From Roseinatronobacter domitianus (lineage in GTDB: Bacteria > Pseudomonadota > Alphaproteobacteria > Rhodobacterales > Rhodobacteraceae): DNA of 64,000 nt. Position numbers and translations under genes: made by a program. Shown in pieces: positions 35,872 to 44,728 of the stretch (position 1 is the first letter of the stretch; every line of letters begins with the position of its first letter). Below the pieces are notes generated by a model. The model did no database searches. It saw nothing but the letters and a program-made list of their open reading frames with translations, and had not been told where the DNA came from. The stretch spans positions 1 to 64,000 of the forward strand of contig NZ_JALZWP010000010.1 of the NCBI RefSeq assembly GCF_023336755.1, read 5' to 3'.

Positions 35872-36573
35872 ATGACCATTGATCTGCACTATTGGCCCAC
35901 GCCGAATGGCTGGAAAATCTCTATCGCGCTGGAAGAAATGGGGCTGCCCTATGATGTGCATTTCGTCAATATCGGCGCAGGCGACCAGTTCAAGCCAGAG
36001 TTTCTGAAGATCGCGCCGAACAATCGGATGCCTGCCATTGTGGACCCGGACGGGCCGGATGGCGCGCCGATTTCGATCTTCGAGTCGGGTGCGATCCTGC
36101 AATATCTGGCGCGCAAGACCGGCCAGTTCGGTGGCCCGACCGAACGCGACCGCATTGCGGTGGACCAATGGTTGATGTGGCAAATGGGCGGGCTTGGCCC
36201 GATGGCGGGGCAAGCGCATCATTTCCTGAAATACGCCCCCGCGATGGACCCGCCCAATGATCTGCCCTATGCCAAGGACCGCTACCGCAATGAAACCGGG
36301 CGCCTGTTGGGCGTGCTGAACAAGCAACTTGCCGAGAACCGCTATGTTGCCGGTGATTTTTACTCGATTGCCGATATGGCGATCTGGCCCTGGGCCACGC
36401 TGTGGGAAGGGCAAGAGCAAACGCTCGACGACAAGCCGCATCTGAACCGATGGTTGGAGGAGGTCGGCGCACGCCCGGCGGTGCAAAAGGGGCGCGCCTT
36501 GGCCGCCGATCAGCGCAGCGATGTGACAACCGACAAGGACGCGCAGAAAGTGCTGTTCGGCAAGCGCGACTAG
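35872..36573 (+). CDS. Glutathione S-transferase, YfcG/YghU-like
   Basis: The 233-residue protein has an N-terminal thioredoxin-fold domain (IDLHYWPTPNGWKISIALEE, with the NRMPAIVD cis-proline loop and IFESGAILQYLARKTG glutathione site) and a helical C-terminal domain (DRIAVDQWLMWQMGGLGPM, YSIADMAIWPW). The TPNGWK start matches the nu-class enzymes YfcG/YghU, which act as glutathione-dependent disulfide reductases. I use the ATG at 35872. Its stop and the stop of the downstream minus-strand gene overlap by 4 bases. Confidence 0.9.
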   Translation: MTIDLHYWPTPNGWKISIALEEMGLPYDVHFVNIGAGDQFKPEFLKIAPNNRMPAIVDPDGPDGAPISIFESGAILQYLARKTGQFGGPTERDRIAVDQWLMWQMGGLGPMAGQAHHFLKYAPAMDPPNDLPYAKDRYRNETGRLLGVLNKQLAENRYVAGDFYSIADMAIWPWATLWEGQEQTLDDKPHLNRWLEEVGARPAVQKGRALAADQRSDVTTDKDAQKVLFGKRD

Positions 36574-37148
36574 TTTTCTGCTCTCCAAGCCGCCCAGGCC
36601 TCTGGCGTGTCCAGATCGGTCAGGGCGCGCTGACCGGGCAGGGGGTGCAGCTGCGGCGGGTGGTCTTTCAGGATTGCCCGCGCGCCTTCGTCCCCTTGCA
36701 GGCCGCTTAATTTGGCCAACACTTTGCGCGGCAGAATAACAGGGTGGCCGGGCTGTCCATCATCCGTCGCCGCGCGCAACGGGGTGTCGGGGATCTCGGT
36801 CTGCCTGTCGAACAGCGCCTGCATGTCTTGTGTCGTGATGTCGGGCATGTCGGGCAGGGCGATCATCAGCGCCTGCGCGCCTGTCTGCAACGCCCAAGCC
36901 GCCCCCGCACGCAGGCTGGCGGCCATGCCTTCGGTTGCGTCAAGTTCTAACAATGTCAGGTCCAGCCCGTCCAACGCATCACGGCGCGGGCTACCAAGGG
37001 GCAACGTGACGGCCACCGCCACCCCCGTGGCCTTTGCCCGCAACGCAGACCGGCGCAGCAGCGACACACCGTCCACCTGCTCCAGCAGCTTGTCGCGCCC
37101 CCGCATCCGCGAGGACGCGCCCGCCGCCGGAAGCAGGATCGCATGCAT
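36570..37148 (-). CDS. MobA/MocA-like nucleotidyltransferase
   Basis: The 192-residue protein has the NTP-transferase start AILLPAAGASSRMRGRDKLL, the LMIALPDMPDITTQDMQAL metal-binding region, and GHPVILPRKVLAKL. It resembles MocA, the molybdenum-cofactor cytidylyltransferase that makes MCD for xanthine-oxidase-family enzymes such as the CoxSLM proteins encoded 1.5 kb away. It is the last gene of the branched-chain amino-acid transporter operon; its ATG overlaps the livM stop. Assignment to MocA rather than another NTP transferase rests on motif and context. Confidence 0.8.
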   Translation of the reverse strand: MHAILLPAAGASSRMRGRDKLLEQVDGVSLLRRSALRAKATGVAVAVTLPLGSPRRDALDGLDLTLLELDATEGMAASLRAGAAWALQTGAQALMIALPDMPDITTQDMQALFDRQTEIPDTPLRAATDDGQPGHPVILPRKVLAKLSGLQGDEGARAILKDHPPQLHPLPGQRALTDLDTPEAWAAWRAEN

Positions 37149-38446
37149 CAGCGTTCCGGGATCAACCCGCGCGGGGCAAAGCGCAGCATCAGCAGAAGCG
37201 CCACGCCCATGGTCAGAAGCCGCATATAGCTGGCAGAGCCAAGCAAATGCGCCTTCAGGTCCGACCCGTCCGCCATGCCCGATGTGACCAGTTCCATGAA
37301 CCAGCGCCCGGCGGGTTCGACCTGCACCCACAAGAACCAGATCACAAACCCGCCCAGCACCGCGCCCCAGTTGTTGCCAGACCCTCCGACAATGACCATG
37401 ACCCAGATCAGGAAGGTGAAGCGCAAAGGTTCATAGCTGCCCGGTGTAAGCTGGCCGTCCATAGACACCATCATCGCACCTGCCAGCCCGCACACGGCAG
37501 AGCCAAGCACGAAAATGGCAAGATGGCGCTGTTTCACGTCCTTGCCCATCGCGCGGGCCGACACTTCATTGTCGCGGATCGCGCGCATCATCCGGCCCCA
37601 GGGCGAATTCCACGCGCGTTCCGACAGCCAGATCAGCACGCCCAGCACCAGAATGAACAGCCCGGCATAGCCAAGACCAGACACGACAGAGGCGGTCTGG
37701 CCCACGCCCCAGCCCAGCGTTTCGGCCAGCGATTGCACCCAAGGCGCGGCTTGCAGGTCCACCGGGCGGGTGACGGGGCGGTCAATGCCGGTCACGTTAT
37801 TGACGCCGCGCGACATCCAGCCCTCAAACTTCAGCACGGCGATGACGATTTCGGAAATGCCAAGCGTGGCAATGGCCAGATAGTCGGACCGCAGGCCCAG
37901 GCTGACCTTGCCCACCAGCCACGCGACACCGGCGGCAAACAGCGCGCCCACGGGCCAAGCCAGAACCACCGGCAGGCCCAGCCCGCCCAAGTAGCCCTCG
38001 GACGCGGGGTTCACCGCCTCGATCGCTTGCGTGGCCGGGCCGAACACGGCAGAGGTTATGAAATATCCCACCACCAGCACAGCGAACACGGCCAAGCCCC
38101 GCAACCGCCCCTTGGGCAAGCGCTGATACACGACCACGGCGGCCAGAATACTGGCCACACCCAAAAGCAGCCCCAGAAGCGCGCCCAGACCGCCTGCGGC
38201 CCATGCCTCTGGCACCGGGGGTTGCGCGACCAGCACCACGGCCAAGCCGCCCACGGCGGTAAAGCCCATGATGCCCACGTTGAACAGGCCCGCATAGCCC
38301 CATTGCATGTTCACGCCCAAGGCCATGATGGCGGAAATCAGGCTCATATTCAGGATCGTGATGGCCAGTTGCCAGCTTTGGAACGCACCCACACCGGCCA
38401 ATGCCAGCGCCATCAGAGCGAACAAAATATATCCGCGCGCCGTCAT
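37148..38446 (-). CDS. livM: Branched-chain amino-acid ABC transporter permease (LivM type)
   Basis: The 432-residue protein has about ten membrane helices and the LivM motifs NMQWGYAGLFNVG, RSDYLAIATLGISEI, the EAA-like loop GRMMRAIRDNEVSARAMGKD and MVIVGGSGNNWGAVLGG. It forms the inner-membrane channel with LivH. It is longer than usual because of an insertion around residues 60-130 that adds membrane segments. Its ATG overlaps the livH stop as ATGA. Confidence 0.92.
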   Translation of the reverse strand: MTARGYILFALMALALAGVGAFQSWQLAITILNMSLISAIMALGVNMQWGYAGLFNVGIMGFTAVGGLAVVLVAQPPVPEAWAAGGLGALLGLLLGVASILAAVVVYQRLPKGRLRGLAVFAVLVVGYFITSAVFGPATQAIEAVNPASEGYLGGLGLPVVLAWPVGALFAAGVAWLVGKVSLGLRSDYLAIATLGISEIVIAVLKFEGWMSRGVNNVTGIDRPVTRPVDLQAAPWVQSLAETLGWGVGQTASVVSGLGYAGLFILVLGVLIWLSERAWNSPWGRMMRAIRDNEVSARAMGKDVKQRHLAIFVLGSAVCGLAGAMMVSMDGQLTPGSYEPLRFTFLIWVMVIVGGSGNNWGAVLGGFVIWFLWVQVEPAGRWFMELVTSGMADGSDLKAHLLGSASYMRLLTMGVALLLMLRFAPRGLIPER

Positions 38447-39453
38447 AGAACTTTCCCCTTGAAGATACCCGTGGGCCGGAACAGCAACACGATAACAAGG
38501 ATCATGAAGGTTACGGCGAATTTGTAATCCACCGGCAAAAGCTGAACCATGCCCGAAGGCTCAAAACCGTCCGGCAGCAGGTAACTTGCCACGCGCCGCC
38601 ACGCGAAGGTCACGCCCATTTCGGCAAACGCGACCACATAGGCACCGACAATCGCGCCCAAGGGGTTGCCCAGCCCGCCCAGAATGGCGGCCGCGAACAT
38701 CGGCAGCAGAAGCTGGAAATAGTTGAAAGCGCGAAAGCCCTTGTCCAACCCGTAAAGCGTGCCGGCCAGCACCAGCAGAATGCCGGTAATCACCCATGTG
38801 ATCGTGACCACCCGTTCGGGGTTTATGCCCGACAGAAGCGCCAGATCCTCGTTATCGGAATAGGCGCGCATGGATTTTCCGGCGCGGGTGCGGTTCAGGA
38901 ACCAGAACAGCGCAACCATCACGATCAGCGCGGTGACGATGGTAATGGCTTGGGCATTGCGCAAGGCCAGACCCTCTGAGAGCCCGGTGAAGGCGCGGAA
39001 ATCGCGCACGCTGAACACAAAGCGCGCGCCATCCTCGAAGCGGGTTTCGCCCACGCCCATGAACAGGCGGGTGATACCGTTGGTCACGAACATAACGCCA
39101 AGCGAGGCCATGACGAAGATCATCGGCTTCGCGCGCACCCGGCGGTAGTAGCGATACACCAAGCGGTCGGCGGCCAGCAGATACAGCACCATCGCCACAA
39201 CCCCGATGGGCACGGCCAAAAGCGCCGTCGGTAATGGCGCAATGCTGACACCCGCGCCTTGCAGCGCGAAGGTGCCACCGATCACAGCCGCCGTGCCAAG
39301 CGCCATCGTGTCGCCATGGGCAAAATGGGCAAAGCGCAGGATGGAATAGATCAGCGTAATCCCCAAAGCGCCAAGCGCCAACTGGCTGCCATAGGCCAAA
39401 GCCGGGATCAGCATGAAATTCGACAGGCTGACGAGCGCGTTCAGAAATTCCAT
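38443..39453 (-). CDS. livH: Branched-chain amino-acid ABC transporter permease (LivH type)
   Basis: The 336-residue polytopic protein has the LivH pattern: GITLIYSILRFAHFAHGDTM near residue 35, RAKPMIFVMASLGVMF, GKSMRAYSDNEDLALLSGIN (the EAA loop that contacts the ATPases) and MFAAAILGGLGNPLGAIVGAY. It pairs with LivM in the inner membrane. It starts 5 bases after the livF stop. Confidence 0.94.
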   Translation of the reverse strand: MEFLNALVSLSNFMLIPALAYGSQLALGALGITLIYSILRFAHFAHGDTMALGTAAVIGGTFALQGAGVSIAPLPTALLAVPIGVVAMVLYLLAADRLVYRYYRRVRAKPMIFVMASLGVMFVTNGITRLFMGVGETRFEDGARFVFSVRDFRAFTGLSEGLALRNAQAITIVTALIVMVALFWFLNRTRAGKSMRAYSDNEDLALLSGINPERVVTITWVITGILLVLAGTLYGLDKGFRAFNYFQLLLPMFAAAILGGLGNPLGAIVGAYVVAFAEMGVTFAWRRVASYLLPDGFEPSGMVQLLPVDYKFAVTFMILVIVLLFRPTGIFKGKVL

Positions 39454-39458
39454 GGCCG

Positions 39459-40169
39459 TCAGCCCCCCAAGAAGGATTTGCGCACATCCGGGTCGGCCAA
39501 CAGGGCCTGCCCGGTGTCGGTGTAGCGGTTGGCACCTTGCACCAGAACATAGCCCTTATCGGCAATCTCCAGCGCTTGGCGGGCGTTCTGTTCGACCATC
39601 AGAATGGAAATTCCGGTGCGCGCGATCTCGATAATGCGGTCAAACAACTCATCCATCACGATGGGGCTGACGCCTGCGGTTGGCTCGTCCAGCATCAACA
39701 CCTTTGGCTGGGTCATCAGCGCGCGGCCCACGGCGACCTGTTGGCGCTGACCGCCGCTGAGTTCGCCCGCAGCCTGTCCGCGCTTGTCGCGCAGGATGGG
39801 GAACAACGTGTAAACCTGCTCCATCGTGGCGGCGATATCGTCGCGGCGGATGAACGCGCCCATCTCAAGGTTTTCCTCGACCGTCATGGACGGAAAGATA
39901 TTGCTTGTTTGCGGCACAAAGCCCATGCCCTTGGCCACGCGTGCTTGTGGGGTCAGGGCGGTAATATCCTCGCCCTCCAGCCGCACCGCGCCCATCCGCA
40001 GCTTCAGCATGCCGAACACGGCCTTCATGGCGGTTGATTTGCCCGCGCCATTTGGGCCAACGATGACTGCGATCTGGCCTTTTTCCACGGCAATTGTGCA
40101 ATCATGCAGAATATCCGCGCCGCCATAACCGCCGGTCATGGCGTCACCGATCAGGAAAGGCTCAGCCAT
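39459..40169 (-). CDS. livF: Branched-chain amino-acid ABC transporter ATP-binding protein (LivF type)
   Basis: The 236-residue ATPase has Walker A GPNGAGKST, the Q-loop FVPQTSNIFPSMTVEENLEMG, signature LSGGQRQQVAVG and Walker B VLMLDEPTAGVSP. FVPQ...NIFPSMTVEENL is typical of LivF. A copy of the repeated motif lies 16 bases before its start, inside the livG-livF gap. Confidence 0.95.
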   Translation of the reverse strand: MAEPFLIGDAMTGGYGGADILHDCTIAVEKGQIAVIVGPNGAGKSTAMKAVFGMLKLRMGAVRLEGEDITALTPQARVAKGMGFVPQTSNIFPSMTVEENLEMGAFIRRDDIAATMEQVYTLFPILRDKRGQAAGELSGGQRQQVAVGRALMTQPKVLMLDEPTAGVSPIVMDELFDRIIEIARTGISILMVEQNARQALEIADKGYVLVQGANRYTDTGQALLADPDVRKSFLGG

Positions 40170-40185
40170 GTTCTAACCCCAGCCA

Positions 40186-40207
40186 CTTCATCTTGCCAAA
40201 AATACTC
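40186..40207 (-). repeat. Intergenic motif copy 4
   Basis: Minus-strand copy of the motif beginning GAGTATTTTTGGCAAGATGA, located between livG and livF, 16 bases before the livF start. Confidence 0.85.
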
Positions 40208-40238
40208 AAATCCGCCGAACAACCACAAGCGACCGCGC

Positions 40239-41030
40239 TCATGCCGCGCCATCCTTGACCTTATTCTTCAACCCGGTGCCCAAATAAGCCTCGATCACCT
40301 GCTCATTGGCCTTGATCTGGTCCAGCGTGCCTTCGGCCAAGACCTTGCCTTCGGCCATACAGATCACCGGGTCGCAAATGCGGCCGATGAAATCCATGTC
40401 ATGTTCAATCACGACGAAGGTGTAGCCCTGTTCCTTGTTCAACCGCACAATGGCATCGGCAATGGTGTTCAGAAGCGTGCGGTTCACGCCGGCGCCGACC
40501 TCGTCCAGAAAGACGATCTTGGCGTCGGTCATCATGGTGCGACCCAGTTCCAGCAGCTTTTTCTGCCCGCCCGAAATCTGGCCCGCTTTCTCATCGGCAA
40601 TGTGGTCGATGGTCAGAAATTCCAGCACTTCATTGGCGCGCCGCCGAATGGCCTCTTCTTCCTGCGCGACCTTTGCACCCTTAAACCAAGCATCCCACAG
40701 GTTTTCGCCCGACTGGCGCGGCGGCACCATCATCAGGTTCTCGCGCACCGTCATGGAATGAAATTCATGCGCGATCTGAAAGGTGCGCAACAGCCCTTTG
40801 TGAAACAATTCATGCGGGGGCAGGCCGGTAATGTCCTCACCCTTCATGATGACCTTGCCCGATGTCGGCGGCAGCACGCCCGCAATCACGTTGAACAGCG
40901 TCGTCTTGCCCGCGCCGTTCGGGCCGATCAGCCCGGTTATGGACCCTTCGGCAATTTCCAATGTGGCGCCATCGACAGCATGAAACCCGCCGAAATGCTT
41001 GTGCAGGTTTTCCACCCGGATCATGGACAT
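40239..41030 (-). CDS. livG: Branched-chain amino-acid ABC transporter ATP-binding protein (LivG type)
   Basis: The 263-residue ATPase has Walker A GPNGAGKTT, the LivG-type Q-loop FQIAHEFHSMTVRENLMM, signature ISGGQKKLLELG and Walker B IVFLDEVGAGVN, plus the C-terminal QVIEAYLG helix. DEVGAGVN replaces the common DEPxAGLN, so the residue after the catalytic Glu is Val. Starts at 41030 (MSMIRVENL) or 41024 are both possible. Confidence 0.94.
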   Translation of the reverse strand: MSMIRVENLHKHFGGFHAVDGATLEIAEGSITGLIGPNGAGKTTLFNVIAGVLPPTSGKVIMKGEDITGLPPHELFHKGLLRTFQIAHEFHSMTVRENLMMVPPRQSGENLWDAWFKGAKVAQEEEAIRRRANEVLEFLTIDHIADEKAGQISGGQKKLLELGRTMMTDAKIVFLDEVGAGVNRTLLNTIADAIVRLNKEQGYTFVVIEHDMDFIGRICDPVICMAEGKVLAEGTLDQIKANEQVIEAYLGTGLKNKVKDGAA

Positions 41031-41103
41031 GTGGCTGGCCCCCAATATGGCTTGCGGCCCAAGGGTATGCCCTTAGGCCGCAAAACGATTTTATACCAAT
41101 TGC

Positions 41104-42285
41104 TTAGTGGAACTTGACCGTGGTGTATTCGCCACCTTCTACGATGTATTCACGGAAGCTGCCAGAGGCTTCGCCGGGGCCGACCAGCTCGACATTGGTC
41201 GCGCCGACATAGTCGATCTCGCCGCCATTGGCCAAGATTTCCAGACCCTTGGCCAATTCGCCGGGCAGGATTGGCTCGCCCGGTGCGTTGGCAACAGCCA
41301 GCACATTGGCGGCAATACCGGCAGGTGTGGCTTCGCCTGCGGCCTGCGCAGCCAGCGCAAGAATCGCGGCAGCGTCGTAGCTTTCGCGGGTGTAGCTGCT
41401 GTCGCCGCGGACGCCTGCGGCTTCGGCCAAGGCGGCAAATGCTTCTGCGCCATCACCCTGCGCCCACGGAATGGTGCCCACGGTGCCTTCCAGCGCTTCG
41501 CCGGTATTGGCGATAAGCGCATCGCCATACATCCCGTCACCCATGAAGAACTGCTCGAACGCGCCCAGCTCGTAAGCCGTGCGCAGGGTCGAGCCGCCGC
41601 CATCAGTGTAGCCCAAGATGACTAGCGCATCGCCACCAGCGGCAGCCAGCGTGCCAACTTCGGCGGAATAGTCGCCCTTGGCTTCTTCATGCGGGACGGT
41701 GGTGGTGATGGTGCCACCCGCAGCGGTGTAGGCTTCGGCAAAGGCCGTCGCAAAACCAGAGCCGTAATCGTTGTTGGTATGCGTCAGCGCCACGGTGTCA
41801 AAGCCACGCTCCAGCACGATATTGGCCAGGATCACCCCTTGGCGCGCATCGGACGGTGCAGTCCGGAAGAACAGACCGTTCGAGTCTGTCGTGGTGAACG
41901 CAGGCGAGGTCGCAGAGGGCGAGATCATCGGCACACCCGCCGACATCGCCACGTTTTGCAACACGGCCATGGTTACGCCGGAACAATCAGCCCCCACCAT
42001 GGCGACAATGCCATCGGAAGAGATCAGACGCTCGGCTGCGGCTTGCGCGGCAGAGCTGTCGACACAGGTCGAATCGGCGCGCACGGGCGTGATGGTTGCC
42101 CCGCCCAGAAACAGGCCGCTGTCGCTGATTTCCTTCATGGCCAGTTCGGCGCTGTCAGCCATGTAAGGCGTGATGTCTTCGATCGGGCCAGTATAGCCCA
42201 GAAGCACGCCCATTTTGACCTCTTGGGCCGAGGCTATGCCAGCGGACAAGACCAGCGCGGTGCTGGCGAGAAGCAAATTCTTCAT
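41104..42285 (-). CDS. Branched-chain amino-acid ABC transporter substrate-binding protein
   Basis: The 393-residue protein begins with a signal peptide (NLLLASTALVLSAGIASAQ) and continues as a type I periplasmic binding fold: EVKMGVLLGYTGPIED, ADSAELAMKEI, VGADCSGVTMAVLQN, and a ligand loop SPSATSPAFTTTDSNG. It captures the substrate and delivers it to LivHM. It is the first gene of the operon, with GGAGAAC before the ATG; expression of the whole transporter probably starts from the 100-base gap at 42286-42383. Confidence 0.93.
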   Translation of the reverse strand: MKNLLLASTALVLSAGIASAQEVKMGVLLGYTGPIEDITPYMADSAELAMKEISDSGLFLGGATITPVRADSTCVDSSAAQAAAERLISSDGIVAMVGADCSGVTMAVLQNVAMSAGVPMISPSATSPAFTTTDSNGLFFRTAPSDARQGVILANIVLERGFDTVALTHTNNDYGSGFATAFAEAYTAAGGTITTTVPHEEAKGDYSAEVGTLAAAGGDALVILGYTDGGGSTLRTAYELGAFEQFFMGDGMYGDALIANTGEALEGTVGTIPWAQGDGAEAFAALAEAAGVRGDSSYTRESYDAAAILALAAQAAGEATPAGIAANVLAVANAPGEPILPGELAKGLEILANGGEIDYVGATNVELVGPGEASGSFREYIVEGGEYTTVKFH

Positions 42286-42383
42286 AATGTTCTCCCTAGA
42301 TGAATTCGGTTTCAATCGGTCACTCCGATTGGCCGAACCTGATTTTTCTCGGCAGCTTCAACTGCCTTGTCGAAAACTGTAGC

Positions 42384-43061
42384 ATGGCCGCAAAAGCCGC
42401 GAAAGAGCTTTTGAAACAGCACATGCCCCCGATAAAATCGCAAGATCAGGGCGAATCGACGCCGAACCATGATGTGTTGCGCGATCTTTTTCTGGAGCAT
42501 CGGTTTCCGTCCGCATGGGCACGTTCCCTGCATTGGGACCGGGCCGGTATTGCCAAGATGCTCCAGCGCGAAAAGCGCATCCTGTTCAATTCGCGCATTT
42601 CGAATGGGCTGAAGCAAGACGCGCAGGGCTGGATTACCTTGCGGGGCTTCGTGCAACCGTCCGGACAACCCTCGGTGGCGGCCTTCGGCTACAAGCTGTG
42701 CCGCAAGATGACGCGGGCCGATATGACCCGCTTGCGTTACCAACTTGCCATCGGCGGCAAGGATTATGCCTCGAACTTGCCATGGCTGTTGCATTCCAAC
42801 TGCCTTGTAGTGTCGCAGGAGTTGGACTGCCTTGTCTGCTTTTGTGGCGCGCTTACGGCCTGGGAACATTATGTGCCGCTGGCCAATGATCTGTCGGACC
42901 TGAGCGACAAGCTGGCATGGGCCCGCGCGAACCCTGTCAGTTGCAAGGCGACCATCGCGCAGGCCAACGCCCGCGCGACCGAATTGGCAGACCCCGCGCT
43001 GGAAACAACGCTGCGCCGGGCTGTGCTGGATCGATATCGCCAGACTATGGACGCAGCCTAA
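42384..43061 (+). CDS. GT90/CAP10-like glycosyltransferase, short form
   Basis: The 225-residue protein resembles the C-terminal half of GT90 (CAP10) O-glycosyltransferases: RMTRADMTRLRYQLAIGG-like strand-helix, KDYASNLPWLLHSNCLVVS, WEHYVPLANDLSDLSDKLAWA and CKATIAQANARATELADP. Family members are usually 300 residues or more, with an N-terminal Rossmann half; here only about 100 residues precede the conserved part, so it may be truncated or a minimal form. The frame is open to 42300, almost touching the divergent transporter gene, so the ATG at 42384 is preferred but not certain. Confidence 0.7.
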   Translation: MAAKAAKELLKQHMPPIKSQDQGESTPNHDVLRDLFLEHRFPSAWARSLHWDRAGIAKMLQREKRILFNSRISNGLKQDAQGWITLRGFVQPSGQPSVAAFGYKLCRKMTRADMTRLRYQLAIGGKDYASNLPWLLHSNCLVVSQELDCLVCFCGALTAWEHYVPLANDLSDLSDKLAWARANPVSCKATIAQANARATELADPALETTLRRAVLDRYRQTMDAA

Positions 43062-43073
43062 GCGCGGTGGCGA

Positions 43074-44633
43074 TCATTCCAGTTCGATTGTGCCCGGCGG
43101 TTTGCTGGTGCAATCGTAGAAGACCCGGTTAATGCCGCGCACTTCATTGATAATGCGGGTCGAGGTTTCCCCAAGGAATTCATGCGTGAACGGGTAGTAA
43201 TCCGCCGTCATGCCATCGACACTTGTGACCGCCCGCAGCGCCAGCGCGAAATCATAGGTCCGCCCATCGCCCATCACGCCCACGGTGCGCATGGGCAAAA
43301 TGGCGGCAAAGGCCTGCCAGATCTCATCATACAGGCCATGTTTGCGGATCTGGTCGATATAGACCGCATCGGCGCGGCGCAGGATATCCAGCTTCTCGCG
43401 CGTGATCTCTCCGGGGCAGCGGATGGCCAGACCCGGACCGGGGAAGGGGTGGCGGCCAATGAAGCTGGCGGGCAGGCCCAACTCGCGGCCCAAGGCGCGC
43501 ACTTCATCCTTGAACAGCTCACGCAAGGGTTCAACCAGTTTCAGCCCCATCTTTTCGGGCAAACCGCCCACATTATGGTGCGATTTGATCGTGACAGAGG
43601 GGCCACCGCTGAACGACACCGATTCGATCACATCGGGATAGAGCGTGCCCTGGGCCAGAAACTCTGCGCCATCGATCTGGCTGGCGTATTTCTGGAACAC
43701 GTCGATGAACAGCCGCCCGATGATCTTGCGCTTGGTTTCGGGGTCGCTGACGCCCTCTAGCTCGCCAAGGAACAGGTCGGATTCGTCGGCATGGATAAGC
43801 GGAATGTTGTAATTGTCGCGGAACATGGTCACGACCTCGTCGGCCTCGTTCTGCCGCAGCAAGCCGTGGTCCACGAACACGCAGGTTAGCTGGTCGCCAA
43901 TCGCCTCATGGATCAGCACGGCGGCGACAGACGAATCCACGCCCCCCGACAGCCCGCAGATGACTTGCTTGTCGCCCACTTGTTCGCGGATTTTGGCAAT
44001 CGCCTCAGTGCGGTAAGCGCCCATGGTCCAATCACCGGTAAAGCCCGCAAGCGTCAGGAAATTGCCCAGCATCTGCGCGCCTTTCGGCGTGTGGTGAACT
44101 TCGGGGTGGAACTGCACGGCATAAAAGCGGCGGTCATGGTTGCCGACAATGGCAAAGGGCGCGTTGGGCGAGGTAGAGATCACCTCGAACCCCGGCGCAA
44201 GGGCGGTGACGCGGTCACCATGGCTCATCCAGACCTGTTCGCGGCCTTGGTCAAACAGACCCTTAAAGATGCTGTCCTGCGCATGGCCCGACGCGGGTTC
44301 GATATAGGCGCGGCCAAATTCGGCGTGGTGGCCGGATTCGACCTGTCCACCCAACTGCTGCATCATCACCTGCTGGCCATAGCAAATGCCAAAGACGGGC
44401 ACACCCATGTCGAACACCATTTGCGGCGCGCGCGGGCTGCCCGGTGCGGGCACAGAACCGGGACCGCCCGACAGGATGATCGCTTTCGGCGCACGGGCGG
44501 TCAAAAACGCATCATCCACCGTGTTGAACGGGTGAATTTCGCAATAGACATTCCACTCGCGCAGGCGCCGCGCAATCAGCTGTGTGACCTGAGAGCCGAA
44601 GTCGATGATGAGGCAGAAATCATGCTGTGTCAT
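43074..44633 (-). CDS. guaA: GMP synthase (glutamine-hydrolysing)
   Basis: GuaA converts XMP to GMP using glutamine and ATP. The 519-residue protein has the class I amidotransferase domain with Cys84 in [10 protein letters not shown] and the downstream His/Glu pair (QFHPEVHHT), the ATP-pyrophosphatase P-loop [12 protein letters not shown], and the dimerisation domain with [12 protein letters not shown] and [16 protein letters not shown] at the end. I chose the ATG at 44633. Confidence 0.97.
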   Translation of the reverse strand: MTQHDFCLIIDFGSQVTQLIARRLREWNVYCEIHPFNTVDDAFLTARAPKAIILSGGPGSVPAPGSPRAPQMVFDMGVPVFGICYGQQVMMQQLGGQVESGHHAEFGRAYIEPASGHAQDSIFKGLFDQGREQVWMSHGDRVTALAPGFEVISTSPNAPFAIVGNHDRRFYAVQFHPEVHHTPKGAQMLGNFLTLAGFTGDWTMGAYRTEAIAKIREQVGDKQVICGLSGGVDSSVAAVLIHEAIGDQLTCVFVDHGLLRQNEADEVVTMFRDNYNIPLIHADESDLFLGELEGVSDPETKRKIIGRLFIDVFQKYASQIDGAEFLAQGTLYPDVIESVSFSGGPSVTIKSHHNVGGLPEKMGLKLVEPLRELFKDEVRALGRELGLPASFIGRHPFPGPGLAIRCPGEITREKLDILRRADAVYIDQIRKHGLYDEIWQAFAAILPMRTVGVMGDGRTYDFALALRAVTSVDGMTADYYPFTHEFLGETSTRIINEVRGINRVFYDCTSKPPGTIELE

Positions 44634-44675
44634 GGGCAAAGCGCATAGGGCAAAGCCCGCAGCTCGGCAAGAGGG

Positions 44676-44701
44676 TAGGGTGCGTGCAAACACCCACCCT
44701 A
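44676..44701. repeat. Short hairpin element between guaA and glycerate kinase
   Basis: TAGGGTGCGTG (44676-44686) and CACCCACCCTA (44691-44701) pair over 10 of 11 bases around the loop CAAA. It resembles small repeated hairpins and may also terminate the glycerate kinase transcript. No second copy was seen in the window. Confidence 0.5.
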
Positions 44702-44728
44702 TGCACCATCTGCCGTTGCATCCAGAGC

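Noticed and set aside
37034-38527. Long plus-strand open frame opposite livM
   Set aside because: His/Gln-rich shadow translation of the livM gene with no domain.
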